NCBI GenBank assembly: GCA_018816735.1 | Contig: JAHIVH010000107.1 | Coordinates: 66,044 to 130,043 of the forward strand | From: Pseudomonadota bacterium | Lineage (GTDB): Bacteria; Desulfobacterota; Desulfobacteria; Desulfobacterales; JAHIVH01 | Reading direction: 5' to 3' | DNA: 64,000 nucleotides | Shown: one piece after another, positions 43,681 to 52,806 of the stretch | Layout: every line of letters begins with the position of its first letter | Position numbering within the stretch: the stretch's first letter is position 1 | Made by a program: the position numbers and the translations under genes | Notes under the pieces: model-generated | Databases searched by the model: none | Told to the model about the DNA's origin: nothing | The model's input: the letters and a program-made list of their open reading frames with translations, nothing else

Positions 43681-45219
43681 ATGACAGACACAGTTATACA
43701 AAAAGATAGTAAACGACAGTTATTTTTTCCTGCCATTATTCTGATTTTTCTGATGGCCGGTTTTTGGCCTCTTTTCCCCAAATTATTTTCACAGTGGGAT
43801 GCGGGTGATGACAGTTATTGTTATATGATCATCCCCCTGGTTTTTTATTTGCTTTGGGAAAAAAGAATGTCCTTTCATTTTGCATCCTTTTCCTGGAGTT
43901 ATGTTGCACTCTTACCCGTCATTTTTTCAACCATGATTATCATCATTGGCGAACTGGGTTCGGTTTTAACCCTCGTTTTTTTGGGACTCTGGGGGTGTTT
44001 GGTCAGTATTTTGGTCGTGCTCTATGGAAAGCGTGTTTCGCACCTGATTTTTCCTGTTTTAATTTTGGCGTTTATCGTGCCCCTTCCGCCAATGATAAGC
44101 CGTATCCTGACATTTAAACTGAGAATAGCCGCCAGCGCGATTTCTGCTAAAATGCTTCAGGCTTCCGGCATAAGCGCCTTCAGGGAAGGAAATATAATTG
44201 ATCTGGGTGTCAGCCAATTACAGGTTGTTGATGCGTGCAGCGGGCTGCGATATTTAATGCCATTGTTGCTGATGGCCATTTTGATTGGTTATTTTTTTAA
44301 CAAGCGATTTTTGTTTCAGCGGTTGTTTTTAATATTTCTTGTCATTCCCTTGTCGGTCTTAGTCAACAGTTTCAGGATTTTCGTTACAGGAATACTTACT
44401 GTCAACGGATATCAAAAATATGCCGAGAATTTCTACCATGATTTTTCAGGATGGCTGGTCTTTATGATCGCCGGCGCTATATTGGTTGGTATTTCCCTTG
44501 TACTGAAAATGATAAAAAGCGTACCGCATGAAACTCCGGTAATCAGTGATCGAGGCGTCATGTTGACAGGATGGCTAAAGCCCACTGTCTTATCGGTAAT
44601 TTTTTCAGGATTGTTTATTTTCTCAGGATTCGCGATTCACTATGCCTCAGACACACTTGTCATACCCGAAAGACCGACGTTTGAATCTTTTCCTATGGCA
44701 ATAGGAAAATGGTCTGGATACAGTACATATTTACCTGAGGATATTTTAAAAGGGCTGTGGGCGGATGATTATATCCAGGCTTTTTATCGAAAAGAAGACA
44801 TAGATAACACCATTACCCTTTTCGTACCTTATTATTCGTACCAGGAAACACATCATACCGTCCACGCACCTCAATCCTGTTTGCTTGCCGGAGGGTGGGC
44901 AATTGTTTCCTCTGAAAACCGCTCTGTAGATGTTGGTGAAAATAACCCCATAGCACTTAAAAGCATGCTCATGCAAAAGGGGGATGTAAAATTATTGAGT
45001 CTCTATTTTTTCTTTCAGCGGGGCAGAGTGATTTCAAGTCCATTTATGAACAAATTGTATCTCATGATCGATGCCATATTCAAAAGAAGAACCGATGGTG
45101 CACTTGTAAGAATAGAGATGATTGTGCCGGAAGGGCAATCGTTGAATACGGCTTATGACGTTATAGACGGTTTTCTGCAAGATGTCTGGGGAACGCTTAA
45201 AGGTTATGTACCGGCATAG
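43681..45219 (+). CDS. xrtD: Exosortase with fused EpsI domain (XrtD-type, VPLPA-CTERM)
   Basis: The N-terminal 290 residues form an eight-helix exosortase with the catalytic triad visible: C186 in QVVDACSGLRYL, R232 in VNSFRIF and H253 in YHDFSGWLVF. After a linker and one more membrane helix, the C-terminal part from about residue 325 (FESFPMAIGKWSGYSTYL; VPYYSYQETHHTVHAPQSCL) is the EpsI domain. This Xrt-EpsI fusion is typical of the exosortase paired with VPLPA-type PEP-CTERM tails. Such tails occur in the window at 53.5, 58.4 and 62.1 kb (VPLPS, VPIPAS, VPLPS). The enzyme is expected to cleave those tails and attach the proteins to an envelope acceptor linked with exopolysaccharide export. 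Confidence 0.88.
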   Translation: MTDTVIQKDSKRQLFFPAIILIFLMAGFWPLFPKLFSQWDAGDDSYCYMIIPLVFYLLWEKRMSFHFASFSWSYVALLPVIFSTMIIIIGELGSVLTLVFLGLWGCLVSILVVLYGKRVSHLIFPVLILAFIVPLPPMISRILTFKLRIAASAISAKMLQASGISAFREGNIIDLGVSQLQVVDACSGLRYLMPLLLMAILIGYFFNKRFLFQRLFLIFLVIPLSVLVNSFRIFVTGILTVNGYQKYAENFYHDFSGWLVFMIAGAILVGISLVLKMIKSVPHETPVISDRGVMLTGWLKPTVLSVIFSGLFIFSGFAIHYASDTLVIPERPTFESFPMAIGKWSGYSTYLPEDILKGLWADDYIQAFYRKEDIDNTITLFVPYYSYQETHHTVHAPQSCLLAGGWAIVSSENRSVDVGENNPIALKSMLMQKGDVKLLSLYFFFQRGRVISSPFMNKLYLMIDAIFKRRTDGALVRIEMIVPEGQSLNTAYDVIDGFLQDVWGTLKGYVPA

Positions 45220-45567
45220 CGTGTTTATCGGGTTGCTTGGGTTTATTGGGTTGAATATTACATTGGTTAAAATTGACAGAATTCCTTTCACTATTTAACC
45301 ATTCAACTGTTTAACGCCATTAACCCTTAACCTTTTACCATATCTCCTTTCTTATCCTCTCTTTAATACATTCCAAATCCTTCCTGATGGATGTCTTTTT
45401 TTCATTGCCGAATATCTGGCGTCTTTAAATCCAATTGTAATTTAATAAATATTTAACACAAATCTAACCGTTTCATAAAAATTCTCTGGTTTATGAAGGG
45501 GGTCCATTACGGATGTAAATTATATGTGCAAAAAATATATTCAGGCACGCGAAGGATACAAACAAAT
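45220..45567. other. Intergenic region ahead of the export operon
   Basis: 348 bases without a gene. A three-unit heptamer array lies at 45441-45469. The rest is AT-rich, with short TTTAACC-type words around 45295-45340 but no clear second array. Confidence 0.5.
45441..45496 (+). promoter_or_regulatory. Three-unit heptamer array, promoter of export operon
   Basis: TTTAATA (45441), TTTAACA (45452) and TCTAACC (45463) are in perfect 11-bp register with 4-base spacers. CATAAAA at 45474 could be a degenerate fourth unit, and TTATGA at 45491-45496 is a possible -10. It drives the prsT-like gene and probably the following exporter genes. Confidence 0.6.
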
Positions 45568-47982
45568 ATGAAAAAGAAATTTATTATTAAAATGCCACTT
45601 TTGATGATGATCATGCTTCTTGTTGCCTGCGCATCTCCTGAACAGAAAAAAAACAGATTTTTTGATAAGGGTACAAAATTATTTGAACAAGAGGATTATA
45701 TCAAAGCGAAGATTGAATTTAAAAATGCCATTCAGATTGATCCGAAATTTTCGGAAGCCTATTATATGTTGGGAAAAATTTCACTAAAAGACAGTAATTT
45801 CAAGCAGGCTTTTGCAAACTACAGCAAAGCAGTAGAATTGAAGCCGCATAACCTGAATGCCCAATATGAGTTGGGCAGACTGTTTCTGGCTGTGCATGCC
45901 ATCGAAAAAGCCGAGGAAAAAGTAAAGGTAATTTTGGACACTGATCCCAAAAATATTGACGGGCTTGTTCTTCAGTCTTCTGTATTATTGGCCCAAAAAG
46001 AATTTGATGAGGCTTATGCCCTGCTTGACAAATTAATCAGAAGTCATATCTCAAGACCTGAAATTTATTTGATGCTGGCAAGAATTTCATCAGAAAAGAA
46101 AGATGACGAACGGTCGATAGAAAAATTGCTGAAAGAAGGTATTTCCCATCATCCAAAAGATATCGGGTTACATCGCGCTTTGATTCAATTCTATATTCAG
46201 GCTAAAGATAATGAAAAAACAGTTGAAACATTCCGTAGAATGATCGCGATCGATCCTGAAAATGTCGATTATAAAATGGCACTTGCTGAATTGTACTGGA
46301 AAAATAAAGACAATCAGCAGGCGATTAACGTTCTGAACCAGATCATTCAGGCGGATCGTGAAAATGAAGACAATTATTTAAAAGTGGCCAAGTTCTATTT
46401 TGATAGACAACAACCGGAACTGTCTGCTGAAACCATTTCCAACGGTTTGAAAATTAATAAATCCAGCCATACACTCAAATTGGCGCTGAGCGATGTGTAT
46501 AGCGCTTTAAATGAGACGGAAAAATCCATACCATTGTTAAACGAAGTGATTGATGAAAATAAGGACCCATCCCATCCAGGGACTGTTGCTGCCAAAATTG
46601 CATTTTCAAGACACCGCCTCGACGCAAATGACCAGGACGGCGCCTTGCAGTACATAAATGATGTTTTAAAGGATAATCCCAATAATACAGAAGCCCTTTA
46701 CATCAAGGGGAATATCCTTCTGAACAAAAAAGACGGATTGAATGCCATTATGGCGTTCAGGACCATCATCGATGCACATCCGGAGGAGATGAACGGTTAT
46801 CTCAGGCTGGCTCAGGCCCATTATATCAACGGAGAAAAACCACTGGCCATCGATACACTCAAGAATGCCATAAAAATAAACCCTGGTGCCCGCGAGATTT
46901 CACAGGCTCTGGTAGGACTTTTAATGGAAGCGAATGAATCGGAAGCAGCCTTGCAGCAAATGACGACCATGGTAAATAACAACCCGGACGATATGCGGTT
47001 CAGGTCCGATCTGGCGGATTTTTATGTGTATGCGAAAAACCTTTCAAAAGCAGAGGAGGAAAATCAGATAATCCTGGAACGGATGCCTGATAATCCTTTT
47101 CCTTATTTAAAATTGAGCCAGCTGTATGCCAAACAGGGAAAACTCGAGGAGGCTGAAAAATTACTTGAAAGCGGTTTTGCCAAAATTCCGGATTCCAGGG
47201 ACATTATGGCCAGACTCGTGCAGGTGCTGATCAGTCGGAATAAGCTTGGCCCGGCCCTGGAAATCTGCCGGAAACAGATTAAAATGAACGAAAAAGATGC
47301 ACTTGCCTATAATTTGTCAGGCAGGGTGTATGAGATTCAGAAAAAATACGATGATGCGGAACATGCCTATTTAAAAGCAGTTGAATATAAACCCATGTGG
47401 CTTGCACCCCATAACAATCTGGCCAGGATATATCTGGTTCAGGGCAAAACAAAGGATGCAGAAGAACGATTAATATCTGCCATTCAGGTGAATCCGAAAA
47501 ATAATGGTGCGTTTATTTTGCTGGCAAATATTTATGAAAAGAGCGGCGAGTATCCAAAAGCCAAAAACACATACGAAAAGGCACTTGCCGAAAACAGTGA
47601 GCTGTGGCTTGCGGCCAATAATCTGGCTTTTCTGTTAACAGAGCATCCTGAGGCGGACTCGGATTTTGAGAAAGCACTGAAACTAGCCAAACAGGCCTAT
47701 CAGAAGCAGCCTGAAAATCCAACAGTCCTGGATACGATCGGGTGGGCCTATTACAAATTGAACAATCTCACCCAGGCCGATAACTACCTTACAAAAGCGT
47801 TATCGACTGATCCGGAGAATCAGGCAATCAACTATCATATGGCCATGATCCTTATCAAACAGGGGAAATTGAACGATGCCAGGGAAAAGCTCGAAACTGC
47901 TTTGGGAGAAAAAAGTCATTTTGAGGGAAGAAAACAGGCAGAAGACGCATTGATAAAACTGCATCAGACAGTTGCATCATGA
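45568..47982 (+). CDS. prsT: PrsT-like TPR-repeat lipoprotein of the PEP-CTERM/exosortase system
   Basis: From ATG 45568 (the frame extends to 45493) the 804-residue protein has a lipoprotein signal, MIMLLVACASPEQ, with Cys as the lipidation site. The rest is an almost continuous array of TPR repeats (e.g. YIKAKIEFKNAIQIDPKFSE; AFANYSKAVELKPHNLNAQY; AKNTYEKALAENSELWLAAN), about 20 units. This is the architecture of the XrtA/PEP-CTERM-system protein PrsT. It is anchored in the periplasm, probably to the outer membrane, and likely scaffolds polysaccharide or protein export. It starts the operon with the Wza-like, barrel, Wzz-like and kinase genes. Confidence 0.9.
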   Translation: MKKKFIIKMPLLMMIMLLVACASPEQKKNRFFDKGTKLFEQEDYIKAKIEFKNAIQIDPKFSEAYYMLGKISLKDSNFKQAFANYSKAVELKPHNLNAQYELGRLFLAVHAIEKAEEKVKVILDTDPKNIDGLVLQSSVLLAQKEFDEAYALLDKLIRSHISRPEIYLMLARISSEKKDDERSIEKLLKEGISHHPKDIGLHRALIQFYIQAKDNEKTVETFRRMIAIDPENVDYKMALAELYWKNKDNQQAINVLNQIIQADRENEDNYLKVAKFYFDRQQPELSAETISNGLKINKSSHTLKLALSDVYSALNETEKSIPLLNEVIDENKDPSHPGTVAAKIAFSRHRLDANDQDGALQYINDVLKDNPNNTEALYIKGNILLNKKDGLNAIMAFRTIIDAHPEEMNGYLRLAQAHYINGEKPLAIDTLKNAIKINPGAREISQALVGLLMEANESEAALQQMTTMVNNNPDDMRFRSDLADFYVYAKNLSKAEEENQIILERMPDNPFPYLKLSQLYAKQGKLEEAEKLLESGFAKIPDSRDIMARLVQVLISRNKLGPALEICRKQIKMNEKDALAYNLSGRVYEIQKKYDDAEHAYLKAVEYKPMWLAPHNNLARIYLVQGKTKDAEERLISAIQVNPKNNGAFILLANIYEKSGEYPKAKNTYEKALAENSELWLAANNLAFLLTEHPEADSDFEKALKLAKQAYQKQPENPTVLDTIGWAYYKLNNLTQADNYLTKALSTDPENQAINYHMAMILIKQGKLNDAREKLETALGEKSHFEGRKQAEDALIKLHQTVAS

Positions 47983-48013
47983 ACAGGCAGTATTGAAATT
48001 AAAAGGGGTATGG

Positions 48014-48958
48014 ATGATGATCCGGCAGAAGCGAGTATTGATTTTATGCGCCATTATTTTTTTTGTATCCATGACATGTGCCTCAAGCAGCGAACTTGAA
48101 AACGAACGCATAAACAAATCGACAGATCGCATTAAAAAATATGAAACTATACTGAACATCAGTCCTGAAAAAAAAGTTCCTGCGGTAAAACGGAAAGTCA
48201 ACCTTAAAAGCGTCCATCCGGAGCATAAAGCGGCCGATAGTCAATCCGGATTAAAAAATGCTGTTCCGGTTGAAAGTTCGAATACAACGGACCCCTTGCG
48301 TCTTAAGTATCAGGATGCATTTCACCTGAAGAAGGAAGATACAAAAACGTCCGATGAGATAGATACGCTGGCAGACAAGTATAGGCGGGCCCTTTCAACA
48401 GAGGCACCGGAATCGTCCACGGATACCGGTTTTCATGAGGCAAACCCTGACATCGATTCACACGTGAAAATTCCTGAGTCAGATGAATCGCAATACATCA
48501 TCGGTGCGGGGGATATCCTGGATATCAGCGTCTGGAAAGATGCGTCTTTGTCAAGAGTCGTAACGGTATTGCCTGATGGCATCATTGCCATTCCGTTGGC
48601 CGGCGAAATTATCGCTGCCGGAAAAAAAGTGAATGAATTGAAAGACGAACTTACAAAGAGACTCTCTTATTATATACCTGATCCGCTGGTATCGATCTCC
48701 GTGCATCAAGTCAACAGCATGATGATATATGTGATAGGTAAAGTAAACAGCCCGGGCCGGTTTTTTTTGAACAACACCATCAATGTGTTGCAGGCACTAT
48801 CCATGGCAGGTGGACTGAACGTTTTTGCCAAAGGGGATAAAATCAAAATTTTCAGGGATAACACAACATTTTATTTTAAATACAAGGAAGTATCCGAAGG
48901 CATAAATTTGAGCCAGAACATTTTTTTGCAGAGGGGAGATGTGATTGTTATTCCATAA
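48014..48958 (+). CDS. Wza-like polysaccharide export protein (Poly_export/SLBB)
   Basis: From ATG 48014 (AAGGGG 8 bases before; the frame extends to 47972 into prsT) the protein has 314 residues. It has a hydrophobic signal segment, then about 140 polar low-complexity residues. The polysaccharide export domain follows: YIIGAGDILDISVWKDASLS, RVVTVLPDGIIAIPLAGEII and DPLVSISVHQVN. After it comes an SLBB-type segment MIYVIGKVNSPGRFFLNNTI, then VLQALSMAGGL and LQRGDVIVIP. No lipidation Cys at the usual place is obvious (a Cys in SMTCASSSE might serve). It should form the periplasmic/outer-membrane channel for the polysaccharide. The long polar spacer is unusual. Confidence 0.9.
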   Translation: MMIRQKRVLILCAIIFFVSMTCASSSELENERINKSTDRIKKYETILNISPEKKVPAVKRKVNLKSVHPEHKAADSQSGLKNAVPVESSNTTDPLRLKYQDAFHLKKEDTKTSDEIDTLADKYRRALSTEAPESSTDTGFHEANPDIDSHVKIPESDESQYIIGAGDILDISVWKDASLSRVVTVLPDGIIAIPLAGEIIAAGKKVNELKDELTKRLSYYIPDPLVSISVHQVNSMMIYVIGKVNSPGRFFLNNTINVLQALSMAGGLNVFAKGDKIKIFRDNTTFYFKYKEVSEGINLSQNIFLQRGDVIVIP

Positions 48959-48994
48959 AGCAGAAAGCATGAACAAGAAGGCGAGTGACGTTAA

Positions 48995-50182
48995 GTGAGC
49001 TGTATGGGTATTTTGCGATTGGGGGTTATGTGTGTGGTGATACTGACCGGTTATACAGATAGGGTTCTTGGCAATATGACTGTTATTCCCGGTCTGCTGT
49101 TAAATGAAAGGTATAACAGCAATATTTATAATTCGGTTGACAATGAAGAGGCAGATATTATCACCACATGTACTCCGGGCATCAAATTACTTGAAAAAAC
49201 GGAACGTCTGGATGTCGATTTAAGCACGCATGCATTGTGCTATTTTTATAAGACCAATGATCAGGAGAATACCATCGATCAAAACTATTCAGGTCAGGTC
49301 AGTTATAATCTGCATCAACGGCTAAGGGTATCTTCATTGGTCATGCATCAGATCGACTCACGAATTGACAGGGAGATCGATGAAACCGGGTTGATATTCG
49401 ATACGAGTAAGCGACGCCTTACAAAATATTCAGGCGGTTTCAAATATATCGCTACTGAAAAGGCCACTGCCCAGATGATCGGTTCATATGCTGACTATAA
49501 ATTTGATTCGGATAAGTATGTGGATTCATGGAATGCCGGTCTGGATGCGTCTATGATAATTGATATATCGGAGCTTCTAGAATCCACCACCGATCGAACC
49601 CGTTTCGGATATCACCGCTATGATTACGGCCAGTCGATTATCGATAATTATTATCTGATGGTGGGGTTCGGTCATAACATCAGTGAAGTGGTGACCTTTT
49701 CACTCGATTTTGGCGGAAGATATACGCATTACACAGATACATCTGAACTGGACACAGGTGAGACAGTTGAAAGCAAAACCGGTAACCAGGGATGGGTAGG
49801 GGACATGTCCGTGTCATATAGGCAGCAGTTTTGGACAGGTCAGTTGAATTTATCCAGAAACATCGAGAACGCCAGCGGACGAACCAATGCCACCGAACGC
49901 TCAAGTATCAATGGCTCATTGAATTATCGGTTTTCCGAGAACATATCCTGCGGGTTGAGCACTTCTTATTACCTGAATCAAACGAATAATCCACTCGAGA
50001 ATGTGACAGATACTGAAAAAACGTGGCAGGCTGCCGGCAGTCTTATATACACGTATTCAAAGGATGTTAACCTTAAAATCGGATACGCCTATTCACGAAC
50101 AAAAAATGAAGCTGACCAAACCTCAACCCGGAATGTAATTGATTTTCAAATATACTGCCAAATACCGTTAATGGAGAGTTAA
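48995..50182 (+). CDS. Outer-membrane beta-barrel protein, PEP-CTERM-system associated
   Basis: The 395-residue protein has a signal peptide (GILRLGVMCVVILTGYTDRV). It is followed by the typical start MTVIPGLLLNERYNSNIYNS with repeated amphipathic beta strands (LDVDLSTHALCYFYKTNDQE; VTFSLDFGGRYTHYTDT; VNLKIGYAYSRTKNEADQT) and the terminal strand NVIDFQIYCQIPL. This is the pattern of the TIGR03016-like outer-membrane proteins found in exosortase loci, probably a porin-like export partner. The start is GTG 48995, or ATG 49004, which begins directly at the signal peptide. It lies between the Wza-like and Wzz-like genes in the same operon. Confidence 0.85.
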   Translation: MSCMGILRLGVMCVVILTGYTDRVLGNMTVIPGLLLNERYNSNIYNSVDNEEADIITTCTPGIKLLEKTERLDVDLSTHALCYFYKTNDQENTIDQNYSGQVSYNLHQRLRVSSLVMHQIDSRIDREIDETGLIFDTSKRRLTKYSGGFKYIATEKATAQMIGSYADYKFDSDKYVDSWNAGLDASMIIDISELLESTTDRTRFGYHRYDYGQSIIDNYYLMVGFGHNISEVVTFSLDFGGRYTHYTDTSELDTGETVESKTGNQGWVGDMSVSYRQQFWTGQLNLSRNIENASGRTNATERSSINGSLNYRFSENISCGLSTSYYLNQTNNPLENVTDTEKTWQAAGSLIYTYSKDVNLKIGYAYSRTKNEADQTSTRNVIDFQIYCQIPLMES

Positions 50183-50199
50183 TAAAGGAAAAGTACTGA

Positions 50200-51768
50200 A
50201 TGGAAGATAGTGTTATATCACCAAATGACATCTGGGAGATTGTCAAGTACAGAAAATGGAGCCTGATCATACCGGTTTGCCTGATCGTGATCATATCAGG
50301 GACTATTGCACTGGTTTTACCATCACATTATAAGTCCACGGCGACCATTCTCATCGAAGAGCAGGAAATTCCACCGGATTTTGTGATGGCGACCGTGACC
50401 AGCTATATTGAAAAACGGCTCCAGACCATCAATCAGAGAATTATGAGTACCGCCACCCTTCTGGATATCATCAAACGGTTTAATCTGTATGCGGATATGA
50501 AGGAAAAATATACCATAGAAGAAATTGTCGAGGAAATGAGAAATGATATCCAGATGCAACCGATCGATGCGGATGTCATTGACAGGCGAACAGGCAGGCC
50601 AACCACAGCTACCATTGCATTTACTTTATCCTATCAGGGGAAGGAGCCCAATACGGTTTACCAGGTAAATAATGTCCTTACCTCCCTTTATCTGGAAGAA
50701 AATTTGAAGATAAGAGAAAGACAGGCCAAGGAAACATCTTCTTTCCTGGAAGAAGAACTTCGAAAAGTGAAGGAAGATCTTGACGCAAGTGATTCAAAAA
50801 TTACGGAATTGAAGGAAACACACATCAATGAACTGCCAGAGCTCATGCAGATCAATTTGCAGGGTCTCTCCAATGCCGAACGAACTATAGACAGGCTCAA
50901 CGATCAGTTGGGCTCTTTAAAGGAAAGGGAAATCTATTTGCAGACACAGATAGCTGCCATGACATCTGATGAGGAAGATTTAAATCAAAAGCGGCTGGAC
51001 GAACGCAAACTCATGTTGATTCAGTTAAGGACCGAATTTTCAGAGTACTATCCCGATGTTGTCAAAGTAAAGAAGGAAATCAAGGCGTTGGAAAAGCAAA
51101 TGCAGGCTTCTGGATTACAAGAAAACCAAAAAAGCGGCCAATCGGATAATGCGGCATACATTACACTTTCAAGCCAGCTTGAAAATATCCGGTCTGAAAT
51201 GGAGCTGATTCATAAAAATATATCTGGTCTGGAATCCGAAAAACTGGAATATCAGCACCGGCTTGAAGTCAGTCCAAAGGTAGAGGCAGAGTATAACACC
51301 CTGTTGATGGAGAAACGAAACACCCAGATCAAATATGATGATCTGACGAGAAAACATATGGAAGCAAAAATCGCGCAGGGACTTGAAAAAGACCAGAAAG
51401 GGGAACGCTTCACCCTGATCGACCCGCCCATGGTTCCTGAGAAACCGTTTAAACCCAACCGTCTGGTTATATTTCTCATCGGTCTGGTTTTGAGCTTTGG
51501 TGCAGGTATCGGCGTCCTGACCCTTGAGGAAATGACGGATCATTCGATCCGAAAACCGGAAATGCTGGCTTTCATCACCGGTCATCCGGTTCTCATTAGT
51601 GTGCCGGAGATTATAACCCTTCAGGATCTGAAAATAAGGAAGCGGAGAAATATCATCTGGATCATATCTATTGTCAGCATCGTCATCATCGGTATCCTTA
51701 TCTTTCATTTTTTTGTCATGGATCTGAATGTTTTCTGGGCAAAACTGATGCGGAAAGTGGCGAGATAG
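50200..51768 (+). CDS. Wzz/GumC-like polysaccharide chain-length determinant
   Basis: The 522-residue protein has the Wzz layout. A first membrane helix (LIIPVCLIVIISGTIALVLP) is followed by the YKSTATILIEEQEIPPDFVM beta segment. A long periplasmic coiled coil runs over about residues 165-400 (EELRKVKEDLDASDSKITEL; GLSNAERTIDRLNDQLGSLK). The GNVR-like region is VSPKVEAEYNTLLMEKRNTQ, and a PMVPEKPFKPNRLVI motif precedes the second membrane helix. A third helix near the end (IIWIISIVSIVIIGILIFHF) and a short basic tail close it. It works with the separate BY-kinase encoded next to control chain length. AAAGGA precedes ATG 50200. Confidence 0.92.
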   Translation: MEDSVISPNDIWEIVKYRKWSLIIPVCLIVIISGTIALVLPSHYKSTATILIEEQEIPPDFVMATVTSYIEKRLQTINQRIMSTATLLDIIKRFNLYADMKEKYTIEEIVEEMRNDIQMQPIDADVIDRRTGRPTTATIAFTLSYQGKEPNTVYQVNNVLTSLYLEENLKIRERQAKETSSFLEEELRKVKEDLDASDSKITELKETHINELPELMQINLQGLSNAERTIDRLNDQLGSLKEREIYLQTQIAAMTSDEEDLNQKRLDERKLMLIQLRTEFSEYYPDVVKVKKEIKALEKQMQASGLQENQKSGQSDNAAYITLSSQLENIRSEMELIHKNISGLESEKLEYQHRLEVSPKVEAEYNTLLMEKRNTQIKYDDLTRKHMEAKIAQGLEKDQKGERFTLIDPPMVPEKPFKPNRLVIFLIGLVLSFGAGIGVLTLEEMTDHSIRKPEMLAFITGHPVLISVPEIITLQDLKIRKRRNIIWIISIVSIVIIGILIFHFFVMDLNVFWAKLMRKVAR

Positions 51769-51823
51769 GAGCAAGAAACAAGAGACTGGAAACTGAGAAG
51801 CTAGATAATTAAAAATAATGTAG

Positions 51824-51840
51824 GGTGGGCTGTGCCCACC
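51824..51840. repeat. REP-like hairpin GGTGGGC-TGT-GCCCACC
   Basis: Perfect 7-bp arms 51824-51830 and 51834-51840 with a 3-base loop lie between the Wzz-like and kinase genes. They are preceded by the TAGGGTGGGC word common in dispersed palindromes. The frame of the kinase runs into it, but translation should begin downstream at 51870. Confidence 0.55.
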
Positions 51841-51869
51841 TGACGATGTTTAACGGAGAACGACCGATA

Positions 51870-52601
51870 ATGGAAATAGGCGATAATTTTTCCGGAGAAA
51901 GTGGAAACCAATGGCTGGCCCCTGTGTATGATATGTCAAAACGGGTTGAGATTGACCCGGAAATCCTGAAAACCAACAGATGTGTTTGCATTAACAGCAA
52001 TGCCCAGGAAATCGAGTATTACAAAATATTGAGAACGCAGATCGTTCAGAAAATGCAGCAGCATAACTGGAAAACGCTGATGATTACCAGCGTTCAGCAA
52101 GGCGAGGGAAAAACAATCACGGCGATCAATATGGCGCTCACGTTTGCCCGGGCATTCAACCAGACCGTGCTTTTGGTGGATTCGGACCTGAAACAGCAAT
52201 CTGTCCATCAGTACATGAATTACGAAAGCGAAATCGGGTTGATCGACTATTTATTGGATGACAGGCCCGTCCAGGAATTGATCGTATGGCCCGGCATTGA
52301 TAAATTGACCATCATGTCCGGTGGGAGAATGATTCAGGACAGCACGGAACTGTTGAACTCCCAAAAAATGAAAGTGCTGGTTGAACAGATGAAAGAACGA
52401 TATCAGGACAGGTATATCCTTTTTGACGTCCCTCCCATTATCGGCAGGGCAGATGCCCTTGCATTCGCCGCTGTCGTGGATTGCATTCTGATTGTGGTTC
52501 AGGCTTACCGGACGCCGAAAAACAAGATCAAGGAAGCACTCGACCTGATGCCCGGGGAAAAGCTGTTGGGATTTGTATTGAACCGGCAGAGACAGTACTA
52601 G
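51870..52601 (+). CDS. BY-type tyrosine autokinase of the exopolysaccharide system
   Basis: The preferred start is ATG 51870 with GGAGAA about 9 bases upstream; a GTG at 51825 lies in a palindrome. The 243-residue cytoplasmic protein contains TSVQQGEGKTITAINMALTF (Walker A), TVLLVDSDLKQQSVHQYM (Walker A'), and RYILFDVPPIIGRADALAFA (Walker B). It ends KLLGFVLNRQRQY. This matches the XrtA-system tyrosine autokinases that partner a Wzz-like protein. Only one tyrosine lies at the extreme C-terminus instead of the usual cluster, which is a minor oddity. It controls polymerisation by cyclic phosphorylation and oligomerisation. It is the last gene of the export operon. Confidence 0.92.
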   Translation: MEIGDNFSGESGNQWLAPVYDMSKRVEIDPEILKTNRCVCINSNAQEIEYYKILRTQIVQKMQQHNWKTLMITSVQQGEGKTITAINMALTFARAFNQTVLLVDSDLKQQSVHQYMNYESEIGLIDYLLDDRPVQELIVWPGIDKLTIMSGGRMIQDSTELLNSQKMKVLVEQMKERYQDRYILFDVPPIIGRADALAFAAVVDCILIVVQAYRTPKNKIKEALDLMPGEKLLGFVLNRQRQY

Positions 52602-52612
52602 ACGTTGTCTTA

Positions 52613-52667
52613 TTTAACACAGAAATAATTTGCGCTTAATCTATTCTTAATAAAGTCCAAATATAAA
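52613..52667 (+). promoter_or_regulatory. Four-unit heptamer array with -10, promoter of PEP-CTERM gene
   Basis: TTTAACA (52613), AATAATT (52624), CTTAATC (52635) and CTTAATA (52646) are in 11-bp register. TATAAA (52662-52667) follows 9 bases after the last unit. The best single example of the array family, about 140 bases before ATG 52807. Confidence 0.65.
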
Positions 52668-52806
52668 TCCCGCTTATTACCATACAGACACGATCAGGAT
52701 GACGGATGTCATCAAATATATGCAGGCAATAATAAAAAACTATATTGTGATTTCAAGTAATTATAGAAATAGTTAACAGATTTTCAAATTTTTTCAGGAG
52801 TGATCC

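Noticed and set aside
43602..43709. 35-codon open frame before the exosortase gene
   Set aside because: No SD, very basic composition, and it overlaps the start of the exosortase gene in another frame.
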